From Diploscapter coronatus (taxonomy: Eukaryota; Nematoda; Chromadorea; Rhabditida; Rhabditidae): DNA of 64,000 bases. Under the pieces are notes generated by a model, which made no database searches, was not told the DNA's origin, and saw only the letters and a program-made list of their open reading frames with translations. The stretch covers positions 84,157,201 to 84,221,200 of the forward strand of contig OZ038422.1 in the NCBI GenBank assembly GCA_964036155.1, written 5' to 3'. Of the stretch, positions 1-11,437 are shown one piece after another; position 1 is the stretch's first letter, and each line of letters opens with the position of its first letter. Position numbers and translations under genes: made by a program.

Positions 1-2958
1 TGGAAACTGCTCGGTTGAATGAAAGAATCCATAATCAACAATTTCTTCGTTCGTCTGATTTTTGAAAACATTAACTAGATTAAGGTTCACATAAAAGGTG
101 AGAAGAAACTTAAACCCAAACATTTTCCAAGTTCGGTTTCTATCCGATTTTTAAAAATATCAGCTTCTGCTCCCTATTCAAAATCTCATACCTTTCGTAA
201 TATTTGATATTCTCATTGATCTGCATTAAAACTGGATCATTTTCAACTTTGTCCAAAATTGGTGACCACATGAGTTTTTTATGTCTGAAATTATTTCGAA
301 GATAAAGAAGTCAAAATATTATCCTTTACTTTACAATAACTAATAGGATATCCGGTTTCAATCGATCAACTAGCTTCTTCGTTACATTCAAACTAATTTC
401 CGATACCTCATTGTCCTTATATAATACGTAGTTACCTAAAAAAAGATTCTGAAGTAAATTTGTCGTATAAATTGTATAGCTAACCTACAATAGAAAGTGA
501 ATGTAATTCACCGTAAATATTGTGAAATATTTCGCGAATAAACGGAAGAAAATTCACGGAATAACTGTTTCCGACAACCAAAAACTTTAGACTTCCATTT
601 CCTGTCTGTAAATTAATTTTTATTAAAAATAGCTCTTTTGAAGTGTCAATTGTATGGAACTTAATTTTTCTTGAAAATTCGTACAATCTGAAAATAACTT
701 ATTATTAGCAAATGAGTATAATTGTAGGAACTTCCAGAAAGAAAACATAAATTTTATACTCAATCATTCATTTTTACCTTCCATTTACAATGTCCCCAGG
801 TATCTTCGAAATTGTCGATCTCAATCGATGGAAGCCCCTTGAAAATCTCTTCATTCCAAGATTCCGAATCGCATGCAACATTTCGCCACCAACTTCCATC
901 TATGTAGTTCGCATTTATGTCATAAATATTCTTGTTATATTCTGAAGTTGAGACTTTGTCTAATTATTATAATAACTCCGATGAATTTTATTTTTTAGGA
1001 CGAAACAGTCACTAAATGACGAAAACTAATAGTCAAAGATAAGGAAGAGATCGAGGAAAGAATAATAAAGAAAAGAATGGTTTGGTTGTTCTCTCATTCA
1101 GTCAAGTTTCGCCATGTGTAAATGCTGCCTAAAATCCCATTTAAAGGATTCAAACCTACCGCTTAATTTTTCTCTAGCCATTGAGGGAATTTTAAAGTTT
1201 CGAGCCAAGATTTGAGCTCCAGCGTTCAAACTGATCAGGACGACCAGTAACAAAAGTATGTATTTCTTGTTCTGAGTTCGATACAATTTTTCGTAGCCAT
1301 GGTAAACTAGCAGAGAAATTATTATAGTCCATACTGAATAGATTGATGAAGCTATTTCAGGCACTGAAAATGATTTACCTATGCAATTCTGCTTGTCTAC
1401 AGTTGCTGAATAATTTAGAAATACAATGACAGGCCAATGTACGAGATAAATCGAATATGAAGCATCGCCGATATAAGAAAGGATGGTTGATGAAAGAATC
1501 TGAAAGCAATTTTTTATAAGGAACAAAACTTTCTCAATTGCACTACAATTTACAATAAAGTTATATTTAAATTTTCTGGAATGCACATTTGATCGCAATC
1601 CCAAATTTCGTTAACTTTTAAACTCCTGATAGAAATGATCCATTTTAAATTACCCTGTTATTCGCAACTTCCGAATTATCATCAGCAAGAATTACGGCTG
1701 TGATCAACGTGATGAAGACTCGAAATGGTCGCATCGGAATCGCAAATTGTGAAATTGGGAGCAGACATAAGAAAACCAGCGATATTGATCGAATAAATGG
1801 GGGTAGACGAATTTTGTCTGGAATGAAAATTCGATTAGATTTTCAAACATCATAAATTCATACCCTGTATTTTCTCATCAGTCGTTCGAATTGAGTTGAG
1901 TTCAGCACTAGTATAGAAAGCCATAGATCCAACGAGAAACTGCCACAACCGAGCTGCGGTGAATTGGAATACGAATTGATAATTTGCCGTCAAATGAAAT
2001 ATGAGAGAAAGCGACGCAATTACACCAAAGTAAATTATCTAAAGCGTTTTATCTTTAAAAACAAACAAATGCATTGCTACTTTTCGAATATTGCTCTTCA
2101 GATAGCTCGTAAAATAGAATAAATACGGGAAGATCAGATAGAACTGAATCTCAACAGAAAGTGACCACAAATGAAGAAACGCGTTGCGTGAATTGCCGTC
2201 AGTCAAAAACTGAAACCTCAAATATTTTAAACTGAAATTTACTTTGTCAAACCTGGTTGAAATAGTCGCCGCTATCATGAATAATGAGTTGATTCAGAGT
2301 CAAGATTAATGAAAATATCGAGTAGCGAATATTGTCTTTCCACCAATTTTCTACCAGAAAATAATGAACTCCAACTAGAATCAGAAATGTTGCCAAGTAA
2401 TAAAGCGGAAATATTCGGTGAATACTGAATGAAATAAATTAAGTAGTCTTTTCAAAGAGTTCTGGTTGAAAGATTTACCGTTTATAGAAGAAATCAACGT
2501 AGGTCTTAGGTTGACATAGATTTTTCTTTGACAGGATCATGGTCATCAAGTAGCCAGAAATGACAAAGAATCTAGGAATGTTATGAATAATTTTGTCGCT
2601 ACTTCTTGAAATGACGAGGGAAGAATAGTGTTACATGAGCTGTGTAAAGTTGGAAATTATGAAATTTGGAAATCGAAGTCAGGCTGATTTCATCCTTCAA
2701 AAATCTCAAATTTTTGCGAATCAATATGTCAAAATCGGTAATTACGCAGCCCATTTGAAGCAATTTCCAGTATATTATTTCTTTCATATTCGTAACAAAT
2801 CGAAATGCCATATTTGAATAATAAATGGTAAATAATAGTTTGAAAAATACTCACATATCGACTCCCACGAATCCATTTGGAAAGTTTTTAGGAAACAAAT
2901 GGAAGAAAAATACGAAGAGAATCGCTATTCCTCGAAGACATTGAATGTTCTCCTTCAT
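1..2958 (-). CDS. O-acyltransferase (acyltransferase-3 + SGNH), partial at 3' end
   Basis: Multi-exon minus-strand gene. The ATG at 2958 opens MKENIQCLRGIAILFVFF, the usual start of the acyltransferase-3 membrane domain. The next exon (acceptor near 2573) gives FFVISGYLMT, and the exon near 2200 gives HLWSLSVEIQFYLIFP, a family hallmark. Further hydrophobic exons follow, including DASYSIYLVHWP around 1430-1470. The tail (below about 900) is SGNH-hydrolase-like: LKFLVVGNSYSVNFLPFIRE at 480-690 is block I with Asn in place of the usual Asp, and a late DYG segment near position 30 suits the C-terminal block. The last exon continues past base 1, so the stop is not in the window. Nematodes carry many such OAC/NRF-6-like proteins, which are predicted to transfer acyl groups to extracytoplasmic substrates; the substrate here is unknown. 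A TTTTGTAG acceptor lies 10 nt before the ATG. Confidence 0.85.
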
Positions 2959-4418
2959 TAGGGTTACCTACAAAAATGTAATGAAAAAGTTAAGTAAGTG
3001 ACTTCTCAAGCTAGAAAATCTCATTTGTAAAAGTTTATTTAGCAGACAGATAAATGGCCCAAGGAAAAGTCAATGTCTCATTTGAATTTCCATTGAGAGG
3101 TCGGAAAAAGAATCAGAGCAAGCGAGAAAGGAATTCAGATGTTACAATAACAGAAAGAGAAAAGTTAATCTGTGAAAGAGGTCAAATTTTGAGATTAAGA
3201 AATGTACAGGAACAATTGAAATAAATTCGTGCGGAAAGTTTATTCAAGAAATTTCTTGGCAGTTCATAAGATCAACTTTTCATTACGTATTTCTATACTA
3301 TGTAATATAATTTTAGATGGAGTCTTCAGAATTCATACTTATTTCTGTCATCATTTTTCTTTATATGTCTTAGCGTATTTCTTCGCGATTTTTCGAGAAT
3401 ATTTTTTAACGAAAACAATCATATGCTGCTTATAGGGTTAAGAATCATTAAATTTTCACTACTACCGTCAATCAAGTGCCGGTGTGATGCATGGAAATTA
3501 GCGTGCTATTTGCAAAGGAATAAACGTCATTCCGTTGATTTAAGGGATGATTTTGACGATTATTTGGAATAAATTACACAATGCACGCTTGGCATATTTG
3601 ACTTTTTGCACCGTTTATTCTGTCTCAAGTAATCGATCATTGACAATAAGTTAATTTCTCGTTGAAATTCGGTTAATTACGTTATAATTTACAAGGTTTG
3701 TAAGTCAACTTACAATATCGCTTATAGACCTTGTGAATGAACTTACAACACAACCTATAAGGTATTTTTGATCTTGTAAGTTACATACAAGGTATGTAGA
3801 TTGAACTTGAATCCAAACCCAGATTTTTTTTTTCGAAAAGCTGCTTTTGTATGCAGCCTGTGGGCGTGTCATAGAGAGACTTAGGTTCCGAGTTGCCCAG
3901 TTTTCAGACTGATTATTCCTGCTCTTTTCCTGGAATGTTTGAATATTCTGGTCTTCTTCTCAATGAACTAACCTTTACTTGTTGCCTTTTCAAAACTTTG
4001 CATTCATTATTTTTCGACTTGGAACTTTCGGAAACTTCTACTTTTGTAGATTTTCATAGGTTCTATAAAATACAATAGTCGAATTTTTTCTCCCCTAAAC
4101 TTTTATTTTATTTGGGACTTCGTCATCTCTCTGATCACTGAATTGCTCTGCATCTGTTCTGTTTGTTTATCTCTACAAATTCTACCCATCTAATTCGTAG
4201 AAAACCATAAAATAATCGTAAATTGAAAGTGTGAGGCATTCTTTTTAAACGGTGTTAGAAAAATTAGAAGATTCAACCAATCTATTCTCAGCTATTCCAT
4301 TATGGAATGAGCATAGCTTTTACCTTTTTAAAAATTCCATAATTTATTTATTATTTGCATTTCATTTCTTAGATCTCATATTTGAATTCTAGGTAAATAT
4401 AATTTTCAGGTAATCCCT
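2959..4418. other. Intergenic region
   Basis: AT-rich spacer between the divergently arranged acyltransferase and neuropeptide genes. Short open frames show no domain or codon signal. It contains one copy of a dispersed repeat (3691-3822) and presumably promoters for both neighbours. Nothing else recognised. Confidence 0.5.
3691..3822 (+). repeat. Dispersed repeat, longer truncated copy
   Basis: Shares blocks such as CTTGTAAGTTAC, CAAGGTATGT and GATTGAACTTGA with 9921-10002 in an innexin intron. This copy has extra internal sequence with repeated complementary words (TTGTAAGT / ACTTACAA) and lacks the left inverted end seen in the other copy. Likely a short non-autonomous element. Confidence 0.6.
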
Positions 4419-5600
4419 ATGCAATTCCAACGTCCTGTTCAGTTCTTTGTATTTGCATTTTTATGCCTGATAACTTACGCGCAATTCGACGATAGATTTA
4501 TGGCAAAAAGGCGAGTTGGACTGCGATATGGTGATTCTGTGGGGAATGTTAGGTAAATACAAACCCAATGTTTTACTTCTTAGTTTAAATTGATCAAATA
4601 TTGTTGAGTTGGCTCATAAGTTCGTAGCGCGGGCCTAATAACTTTCTTTGTATCTGACGAATCCAAATGGGAGTTTCTGTATCAGTGCACTAACGTATGG
4701 GTGTTCACATGACACATCTAAAATCCATGGCCTCACTTACAATTAGTAAGCACGAAATGTCAAGTTTTCATATAATGGTTCCCCCTTAGGTGACAAATCG
4801 AAATTTAAAAATAAAAAAAATGGTTCAACTGAGTAAAATTTAGTATCATTCTACTTATCAATGAATTCTAAACAACTTTTATGAAGCAACTATGCAAAAA
4901 TTCTTACTTCTAAAAATTCTGCATTCGATTTTCCAAAATGCCTATATTGGATTTTGAGATAATTTTACGCGAAAAACGCGGATTGGTGCAATTAATTTCC
5001 AAATTTTCATATTATCGTAAAGTACTTATGCAATGCTTCGAGATAATATAACATTTGGCTGCACACTTTTGTACTGTAACAAAAAAATGAGCCCCTTATT
5101 GAGACCCTAAAAGTTAGATTCGTTTGGCGTGACGTTTACGCATAAGCTGTGAAAGGACGGGGTCGAGAAGTATATCTTTTAAATGCCAATACGCTAAGGA
5201 CGCTAATGCTGAAAACCCCATTTGGGTTCGTTAGATACAAAAAAAAAAGTTAGTAGGTCCGCTACGAACTTTCATAGACCAACTCAATAATAGATTGTAT
5301 TATAAGTTGTTTTAGCTTGAAAGCAGATTAAACCTTTTATAGCAGATAAAATTTAATTAAATCTAACAATGCAGCCGAAAAACAAGGAATTTACGTTTTG
5401 ATTCATGGCAGCTTATATTTTTGGGCCTAATTTAAAATGCATAAAGTTTCACTTTATTCAGATTTGGTCCAATCCCTCATGTGGCTAAGATTGTCAGTTC
5501 ATACGATCCTAAATTAACGCTCAGAGGCAAACTCGGGAAACGAAGTGATAGTAAATTGATTGAAGATCAACAAGGGTTTGATATAGAAGATACGTTTTAG
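4419..5600 (+). CDS. Putative secreted amidated neuropeptide precursor (90 aa)
   Basis: Two exons, 4419-4552 and 5462-5600, sum to 273 nt (90 codons plus TAG). The product starts with a hydrophobic signal peptide (VQFFVFAFLCLITYA, about residues 7-21). A short spacer ends in a basic site, AKRR (about 29-32). A region of about 37 residues then ends in RGKLGKR, where Gly followed by Lys-Arg is a standard amidation/cleavage signal predicting a C-terminal ...RGKL-amide. An acidic tail of about 17 residues follows. A TTTTCAG acceptor 9 nt before the ATG suggests trans-splicing, and AATAAA lies at 5617-5622, 17 nt after the stop. I do not recognise the mature peptide. A single long amidated peptide differs from the usual multi-copy FLP/NLP precursors. 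Secretory and processing signals are clear; receptor and function are unknown. Confidence 0.62.
4601..5290. mobile_element. Mariner-like non-autonomous element (MITE) in neuropeptide intron
   Basis: The ends are imperfect inverted repeats of about 70 bp. The left reads TTGTTGAGTTGGCTCATAAG and the right, in reverse complement, TTATTGAGTTGGTCTATGAA; both then share AAGTTCGTAGCG and later ACGAA-CCAAATGGG. TA dinucleotides flank both ends (4599-4600 and 5291-5292), as expected for a Tc1/mariner target duplication. No transposase-like frame is present in the 690 bp. The termini resemble mariner ends in general style. Confidence 0.75.
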
Positions 5601-7926
5601 GATAAAGAACATCGGAAATAAATGTGTTAGTTATTGTGTATTTATATAAATCGTTAATTATCCATAAATATTTCGTTCATTCCCTTGCATAAATGATAAG
5701 TTATCCTCATGAAATTATTTTCCCAGGTTAGATTTAAATATTTAAATGGCAAGCAGACTAGAAATCAAACGAAAATTAAATAGAAAATCTACATCGATAG
5801 AATGCATATTCATTTTGATTTGTCATCAGAATAAAAAGACTATTTTTGCTATATTTCGCGGTATTTCTTTATACATCTGATTGATATTTCGGCATAACAC
5901 ACAACATTCATGTTTCTAGCTTCGAATTAACGCATTCGTGAGCAGGGGAACTAGTTTTTGTCACTTTCAGTCGGCCTCGATTTCTCTGATTCGATCAATA
6001 CAAAATCGAGCTATGATTTATATAAATTTCACTCTCAGATTTGTCTAAATATCGCAACTTTTAGAACATATATTTATTATGAAACCGGAGAAAACTAATA
6101 ATCTTCACAACTAGAAATCTATTTCTGAATCAATCAATATCTAATCTACTTATTTTTTGTTAAATTCATCCTTTTCTAATATCATAATTTTATTAGATAA
6201 AGGGAAAGCTAGGTGCTCTTCACAATCAGGATTCTCTACTTCTTCGATTCAATCAATATCTAATCGATTATATTTGTGATGTGTCGTATATCTCTTTCCT
6301 TCGCCTCCTTTTGCAATAACCTTTTCTCCTCTCCCAATCATCGGCAGTTTCAATCGTCCTCCCAAACGACCTTCCAGCCGCATTTACCTCTTCCTCTCTT
6401 CCCACCTCTTTGTATTATTTCTCGTCCTTCCTAAGGTAATTTCATGATTTTTACGTTTATTGTGATTTTTCTTCATTTTCATCATTAGGACATTCATTTT
6501 TATCTTACAAGGAAAGTGTATAGGTCGGAAATCACAGATCCCGACGAAACTTTCCAAATAGGGGTTTTCAATGACTGAGATCACGATAGTGAAGTTAAAA
6601 AGTGCTAAATAGGAACCTGGAAGTTGGAAATCAATGAAAATTGTCAACTCTTCACTAGTATTCACAAATTTGCAAAATTAGCTTACATTTTTAAATAGCG
6701 ATTTTGCTTTTTTCTCACACAAAGTATAATTTAAAAACGGCTTAAGCTTCCCTGACTTCAGATTCCTATTCAGCTCTTTTTGACTTCGCCATCGTCATTC
6801 CCGTCATCGAAAATCCCTATTTGGAAAATTTCGTATTTGCGCACCTCCCTTGTTAGATCGTAAAGCTAGCCGATATTCTAAATGTTGAATTAAGACTACC
6901 TAGATTAGGTTATTTTATTTTAACTATCCAAAATAAAAGTCGAATCCCTCAATATTTATCGTCTAAACAGTCAGTTGTAGCGCATTTCATTGAATTGGTT
7001 AAGTATTTGTCCAAATATGTCGAGTGCAAGATGTAATTTCCTTCCTTGCAAACCATGCTCTTTTCAGTGCCAGTCTCCTCCTCTCTTTGCCTGTGGAATT
7101 GCCTATTTCGTCCATGTCTGCCTGTCTGCCTCTGTCTTGTTCTGTTCTCCCAAACACATACGCATTCTGCCTGTCATTTTCCATTTCAATCGATGATGCT
7201 GTCGGTTTTTCGTATTCAATGCACCGCCTGCAATTCTTTCTCCAACTACCATAACGGCAATCTTTCCACAATTCCATTATTTTTTTTTCGACTTTTAAAA
7301 AATCGATCTTTCACACTTCTTTCTAGAATTATTCCCATAGAAAGCTAGTCTTCAGAGAATACTTTTATTTTTTACAATTCTAAGTCACTTTTTAGATAAT
7401 AGGATTAGAATAGGATGAAGGTGGTCTATACAAAAAAATGAAGTTGACTTTAAAATATTTCCTCTCCAATTCTTAAAAAAAACATTTTTTCATTTTGAAA
7501 ATTATTCCTTTTGAAAAAGGTAATCTTCGCAGAAACTCCCCTATCTTTCCGATTTGCATCATTCATTCTGCCTTTCAGGCTTGGGATCTAGTCATTCAAT
7601 CGATACTTCCCCATTCTATCGTACGACCTTCATTTCTTCATTCCTCTGCATTGTCCTTGCCTTTTCTTGCTTTTAGACTCATACGTTTTTATTGATTTCT
7701 AGTTATTCAATATTCAGAGAATAGTATTTTCGTTGGATAAATTAGCCCTAAAATTTTCTTGTTTGTTGATCATACAAAATTATTGAATGTGTGTATTATT
7801 TAATTTAGCACAATTAAACCTGTTTTAACTTTATCATTGATCGGAATTATTCGCCACACTTACATTTATTTTATTATATTTCGAAACTTAGACTCAAATT
7901 TTAAATTTAGTTTGTCTTATATTTAG
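5601..7926. other. Intergenic region upstream of innexin
   Basis: No supported gene. It holds a large foldback (6540-6845) and pyrimidine-rich blocks at about 7020-7260 and 7530-7690 that open short frames on both strands. The missing first coding exon(s) of the innexin probably lie here. Confidence 0.45.
6540..6845. repeat. Imperfect foldback with ~80-bp arms
   Basis: Left arm 6540-6625 and right arm 6755-6845 are complementary over about 80 bp with mismatches, sharing TTCCAAATAGGG, GAAGTYAAAAAG and AATAGGAA-CTG when aligned. The spacer is about 130 nt. Structure suggests a MITE or foldback element. The overlapping minus-strand 93-codon frame is a by-product. Confidence 0.7.
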
Positions 7927-10686
7927 CCGATCCTCCCTCAGGATGATAGGGGCAATAGTTCCTTATCTGACCAGAATCAGGTATTTTATCGATCTGATTT
8001 TTTTCAAAATTTTAAATACACTCCAGACGATCATATCAGTCGAACGATCTCGTGGATCGGCTGAATTACCACTACACGGCATTCATGATTGCGCTGGGAG
8101 CTGTTACTTTAGCTGCCAGTCAATATGTCGGCAAGCCTATTCAGGTAAAATTATTTCCGTTTGAAATTGTATTGAAAAGTCAGACTAAGTTTGAAGATCA
8201 AATTTTGTTCTTGAAATAGTAGCTTCTAGGCTTAGGAATAAATTTGAATCATGATAACTTAAGTGTAAATTTTAAACGCATAAAAGAGTCTCTGTAAGTT
8301 TCGAAGATGCTAAGGAAGAGGTCGGACCAGAGAATAGAGATTGACCCCCCGAGTCTGATTTTTGGCGGCTTCTGGCTATATTTGACCTGAAGAACACGAT
8401 TTAGGAGCTCTTTCCGGGATTCTACACTCTTTGGAAAATGCATCTTTAGGGTGTTGAATTTTTCGTTTTTTCGGCCCGGAAATTGTTCTAGACGGGCTAA
8501 ATCAGGAAAGTTTTGCATTATTTGATTCAACTTATCGAGCTGAACAATCTGATATAGGTTTTGGGAGGTTTCGATCACTTTGGAAAATTCAACCTTCTCA
8601 GGGTGCATTTTCCAAAAGGTATAAATTCGAAGAAAAAAAAGCCCCGAAATCGTGTTCTTCAGATAAAATATGGTCAGAAGCCATAAAAAAACCCCAAACC
8701 ACAGACCTATCTCGAATCCTTGGTTCGGGCAGTTTGAAGAATTACAGAGGCTCTTACAATTAATAGCCAATAAATTCGTGATAATTTCGAATTTCAATTT
8801 CAGTGTTGGGTGCCCCCGCAGTTTACCGGCTCTTGGGAGAAGTAAGTGAATGAATAGTAGTATTTTTTTGAAGAAAATAAAATTCGACCCTCAATAGGTT
8901 GGATTTCTCATTTGATTTTTTAGATATACCGAATCGTACTGCTTCATCAAGGGTAGTTACTTCGTCCCAGATGACGAGCACCCCGACCAGGACTTCATCA
9001 AGCGCGACGAGGCTGTCATTGGGTATTATCAGTGGATCCCCCTAGTTCTTGCGTTTCAAGCCTTCTGTTTCTATCTACCATGCGTCATTTGGCAAGGATT
9101 GAATAGTGCTAGCGGTAAGTTATTGCAAAGAAAATAAAGCTCGAATCTATTTTGGAAAGATTTCGAAATTCTTACGTGCTCGAACTGCAAGCTATTCTTT
9201 TGCTAAATAGTCGTTGACTATTTTAGGAATAAACGTGAAGGACGTCCTGGAAAATTCAGCCAAAATCAAGAAGAACGTCACGACGAGAGAAAGAGAGTCG
9301 CAAGTCACAAAGGCAGCTGACCATCTGCAAGAAGCATTGGAGTTGCAGAGGGAACTTAAATCTGGCAAGCTATGCAGGTTTAGATAATCTTATTGTAAAG
9401 TTTCAGAATCAGGCTTCGTCTCTCGAATGCGCAAATCCGGTCATTATCTCGTGGTGCTCTACATTTTCACAAAGCTTCTCTACGTGTTCAATATTTTTAT
9501 GCAGGTATAAGCAATGGCTTTAGTCGGTCTGAAAGTCTCATGACATGGCCTTCGATTTCTTTCTAGAAGTCTAACATCGTAACGTCAAGAGATTTTTGAT
9601 TTCAAATTCATGTCACGATTTCATAATCCATACAAATTTTTTATTTTCAGTTCTGCATCTTCGCGATCTTTCTTGACACTCGGAATCTGTGCTGGGGATA
9701 CACGATCTTCACGGACATCATCAACGGCAGGGAATGGGACAAAACGGGCAATTTCCCCCGTGTCACGATGTGCGATTTCAATGTTCGCGTGCTTGGCGCC
9801 ATGCATAGATGGACTGTACAGTGTGTGCTCGTCATGAACATGATCGCTGAGAAGATATTCATCTTCTACTGGTCAGTTAAACATCATTCATTTCAAGGCT
9901 TGGATTCAAGCTCAATTTAAAAGTCTTGTAAATGAACTTACAGGATCGTTTTAACCTTGTAAGTTACTTGCAAGGTATGTCGATTGAACTTGAGTTCAAG
10001 CCCAGAACCAAATAGCTCATTTTATCTGAGCTAGAAAATATTTAACAGAATAGGAAAATGACAAATTTTGTAGGTTCTGGTTCATTCTGGTCGGAGTTCT
10101 ATCGATTCTATCTCTCGGATACTGGCTATGCGCTCTAACAGCTAGTTCACTCCAACGCAATTTCATTGCCAAGTCCGAATTTCCCGAGAAACCCGTTTTT
10201 ATCTATTTTCTTTCAGATATCTTCGTTGCCTTCAAGCTGCGACAGATTCTCCAGCGGATGACGTTCGGATTTCCGCCTTTGTGAGGCATTTCCTCACGGG
10301 AGATGGCGTCTTTTTGCTCAGATTGGTTCAGGTAGGCAGGTTGTGGAAGAATATACCATTGATTGGAGAGAAAGGCGATATTCATGCAGCAGTAATTAGA
10401 AATCGAATTTGTAGCGGATTAGTGTAATTTTTGAAGATCGACGTTCTCTCCAATCAATAATACATTCCTGTAAAGTTACATGTTGAAGATAAGCTTCATG
10501 GCATTTTCAAGAACATTGAAAATTTGCATAAAAACGAGGAAAATTGAATATTTTCAGGTGAATGGAGGCGACATTTTGACCGGAGAAATAATCGTGGCCC
10601 TGTACGACAAATACACGAAGCGATTCGACAAGGAATTCGCTCCCGAAAGCCCGACTTCTTCCGTCACGGCTACACTACCTCGGTAA
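7927..10686 (+). CDS. Innexin gap-junction subunit (5' end uncertain)
   Basis: Ten exons assemble in one frame: about 7927/7942-7980, 8040-8144, 8804-8841, 8924-9114, 9227-9364, 9407-9504, 9651-9871, 10074-10172, 10217-10331 and 10558-10686. Hallmarks are DLVDRLNYHYT followed by TM1 and AASQYVGKPIQCWVPPQF; loop-1 cysteines in QCWVP and SYCF; the signature YYQWIPLVLAFQAFCFYLP in TM2; loop-2 cysteines in LCWGY, MCDFNVR and VQCVLVMN; TM4 FWFILVGVLSILSLGYW; and a cytoplasmic tail with DDVRISAFVRHFL and GGDILTGEIIV. Innexins form gap junctions and hemichannels. The first visible exon reads in frame without a Met, so a start exon lies further upstream, as for UNC-7-like innexins with extended N-termini. 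One intron (9365-9406) needs a GC donor. The stop TAA is at 10684. Confidence 0.92.
8310..8735. repeat. Large foldback element in innexin intron
   Basis: Arms of about 150 bp (about 8320-8475 and 8580-8725) are imperfect reverse complements, sharing GAAGAACACGATTT, GGAAAATGCA and GGTTGAATTTT when aligned. The spacer is about 100 nt. It lies wholly within the intron 8145-8803. The 182-codon minus-strand frame over it shows no domain and is explained by the palindrome. Confidence 0.75.
9898..10002. repeat. Short foldback repeat in innexin intron
   Basis: The ends GGCTTGGATTCAAGCTCAAT and ATTGAACTTGAGTTCAAGCC are near-complementary. The interior matches the repeat at 3691-3822. Located in the intron 9872-10073. 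Confidence 0.65.
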
Positions 10687-11437
10687 ATCAAGATCACAAT
10701 TTTATTTCCTAGAAAATATACTAATTGGGAGTGCGAATAGATTAAATATTCTATCTGAAGGACAATATTTGTGAGATCAGGTGCAGTTTGTCTAAATTAA
10801 AATATCTATTCTCACCTTTAAGATGAATTTATTCTGTGTATACTATACGACGAATAGTTGAATATGTCGATTAAGCATCCATATCTGTGATGCTTAGAAG
10901 TTCCTTATTTGATTGATTCTCAGCTTACTTACCCTATCATTCCAGTCTCTGCGATTTATATTTTCCTACTCCTCGGCTAAGTGATTGACTGTTCTTATCA
11001 CTAGTTAAGTGATTATCATTTCCTTATCAATATGCTCGTGTCATTCGAGGTGCTTTTCCGTAAATGCAATGCACTTTTCTCTTAAAATCTATGCCTTATC
11101 TTAAATTTCCTATTTTATCACTTCACTTATCTTGATAAAATTTATACCTATACATTAGTTCTCTTTAAATTTTATTCGACATTTAGTTATAAGCATAATT
11201 TTATGATATGGCTAGTTTAATTCAGTTCTGATGATTATTTTCGGTTTTGTTTGCATAATTCACCTTTTATTGTATTTTCAAATCTTTCGCTTTACATTGT
11301 TTACGAAATTTATCTCCTTGGAGATCGAGTTCAGTTGTTTATTTTCAAATACATTTTATTATTACTAATTAAGGTGTTCTACATTATAAAATGTTCAAAA
11401 TTTAAGTTGTCTTAAAAATATTTGAGTAACTAAAGAA
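10687..11437. other. Convergent intergenic region
   Basis: AT-rich spacer between the 3' ends of the innexin (+) and the SDR (-). Presumably the two 3' UTRs; nothing else seen. Confidence 0.5.

Noticed and set aside
6990..7348. Overlapping 68-100 codon frames on both strands
   Set aside because: Several frames are open at once because the block is pyrimidine-rich; no domain, start context or splicing pattern.
7943..8164. Reading MIGAIVPYLT... as the innexin start
   Set aside because: That frame does not join with SNDLVDRLNY across the intron; the joining frame (..DRGNSSLSDQNQ) has no Met here.
8249..8797. 182-codon minus-strand open frame
   Set aside because: Lies inside an innexin intron over a long foldback; no domain, no splice support, and open by virtue of the palindrome.
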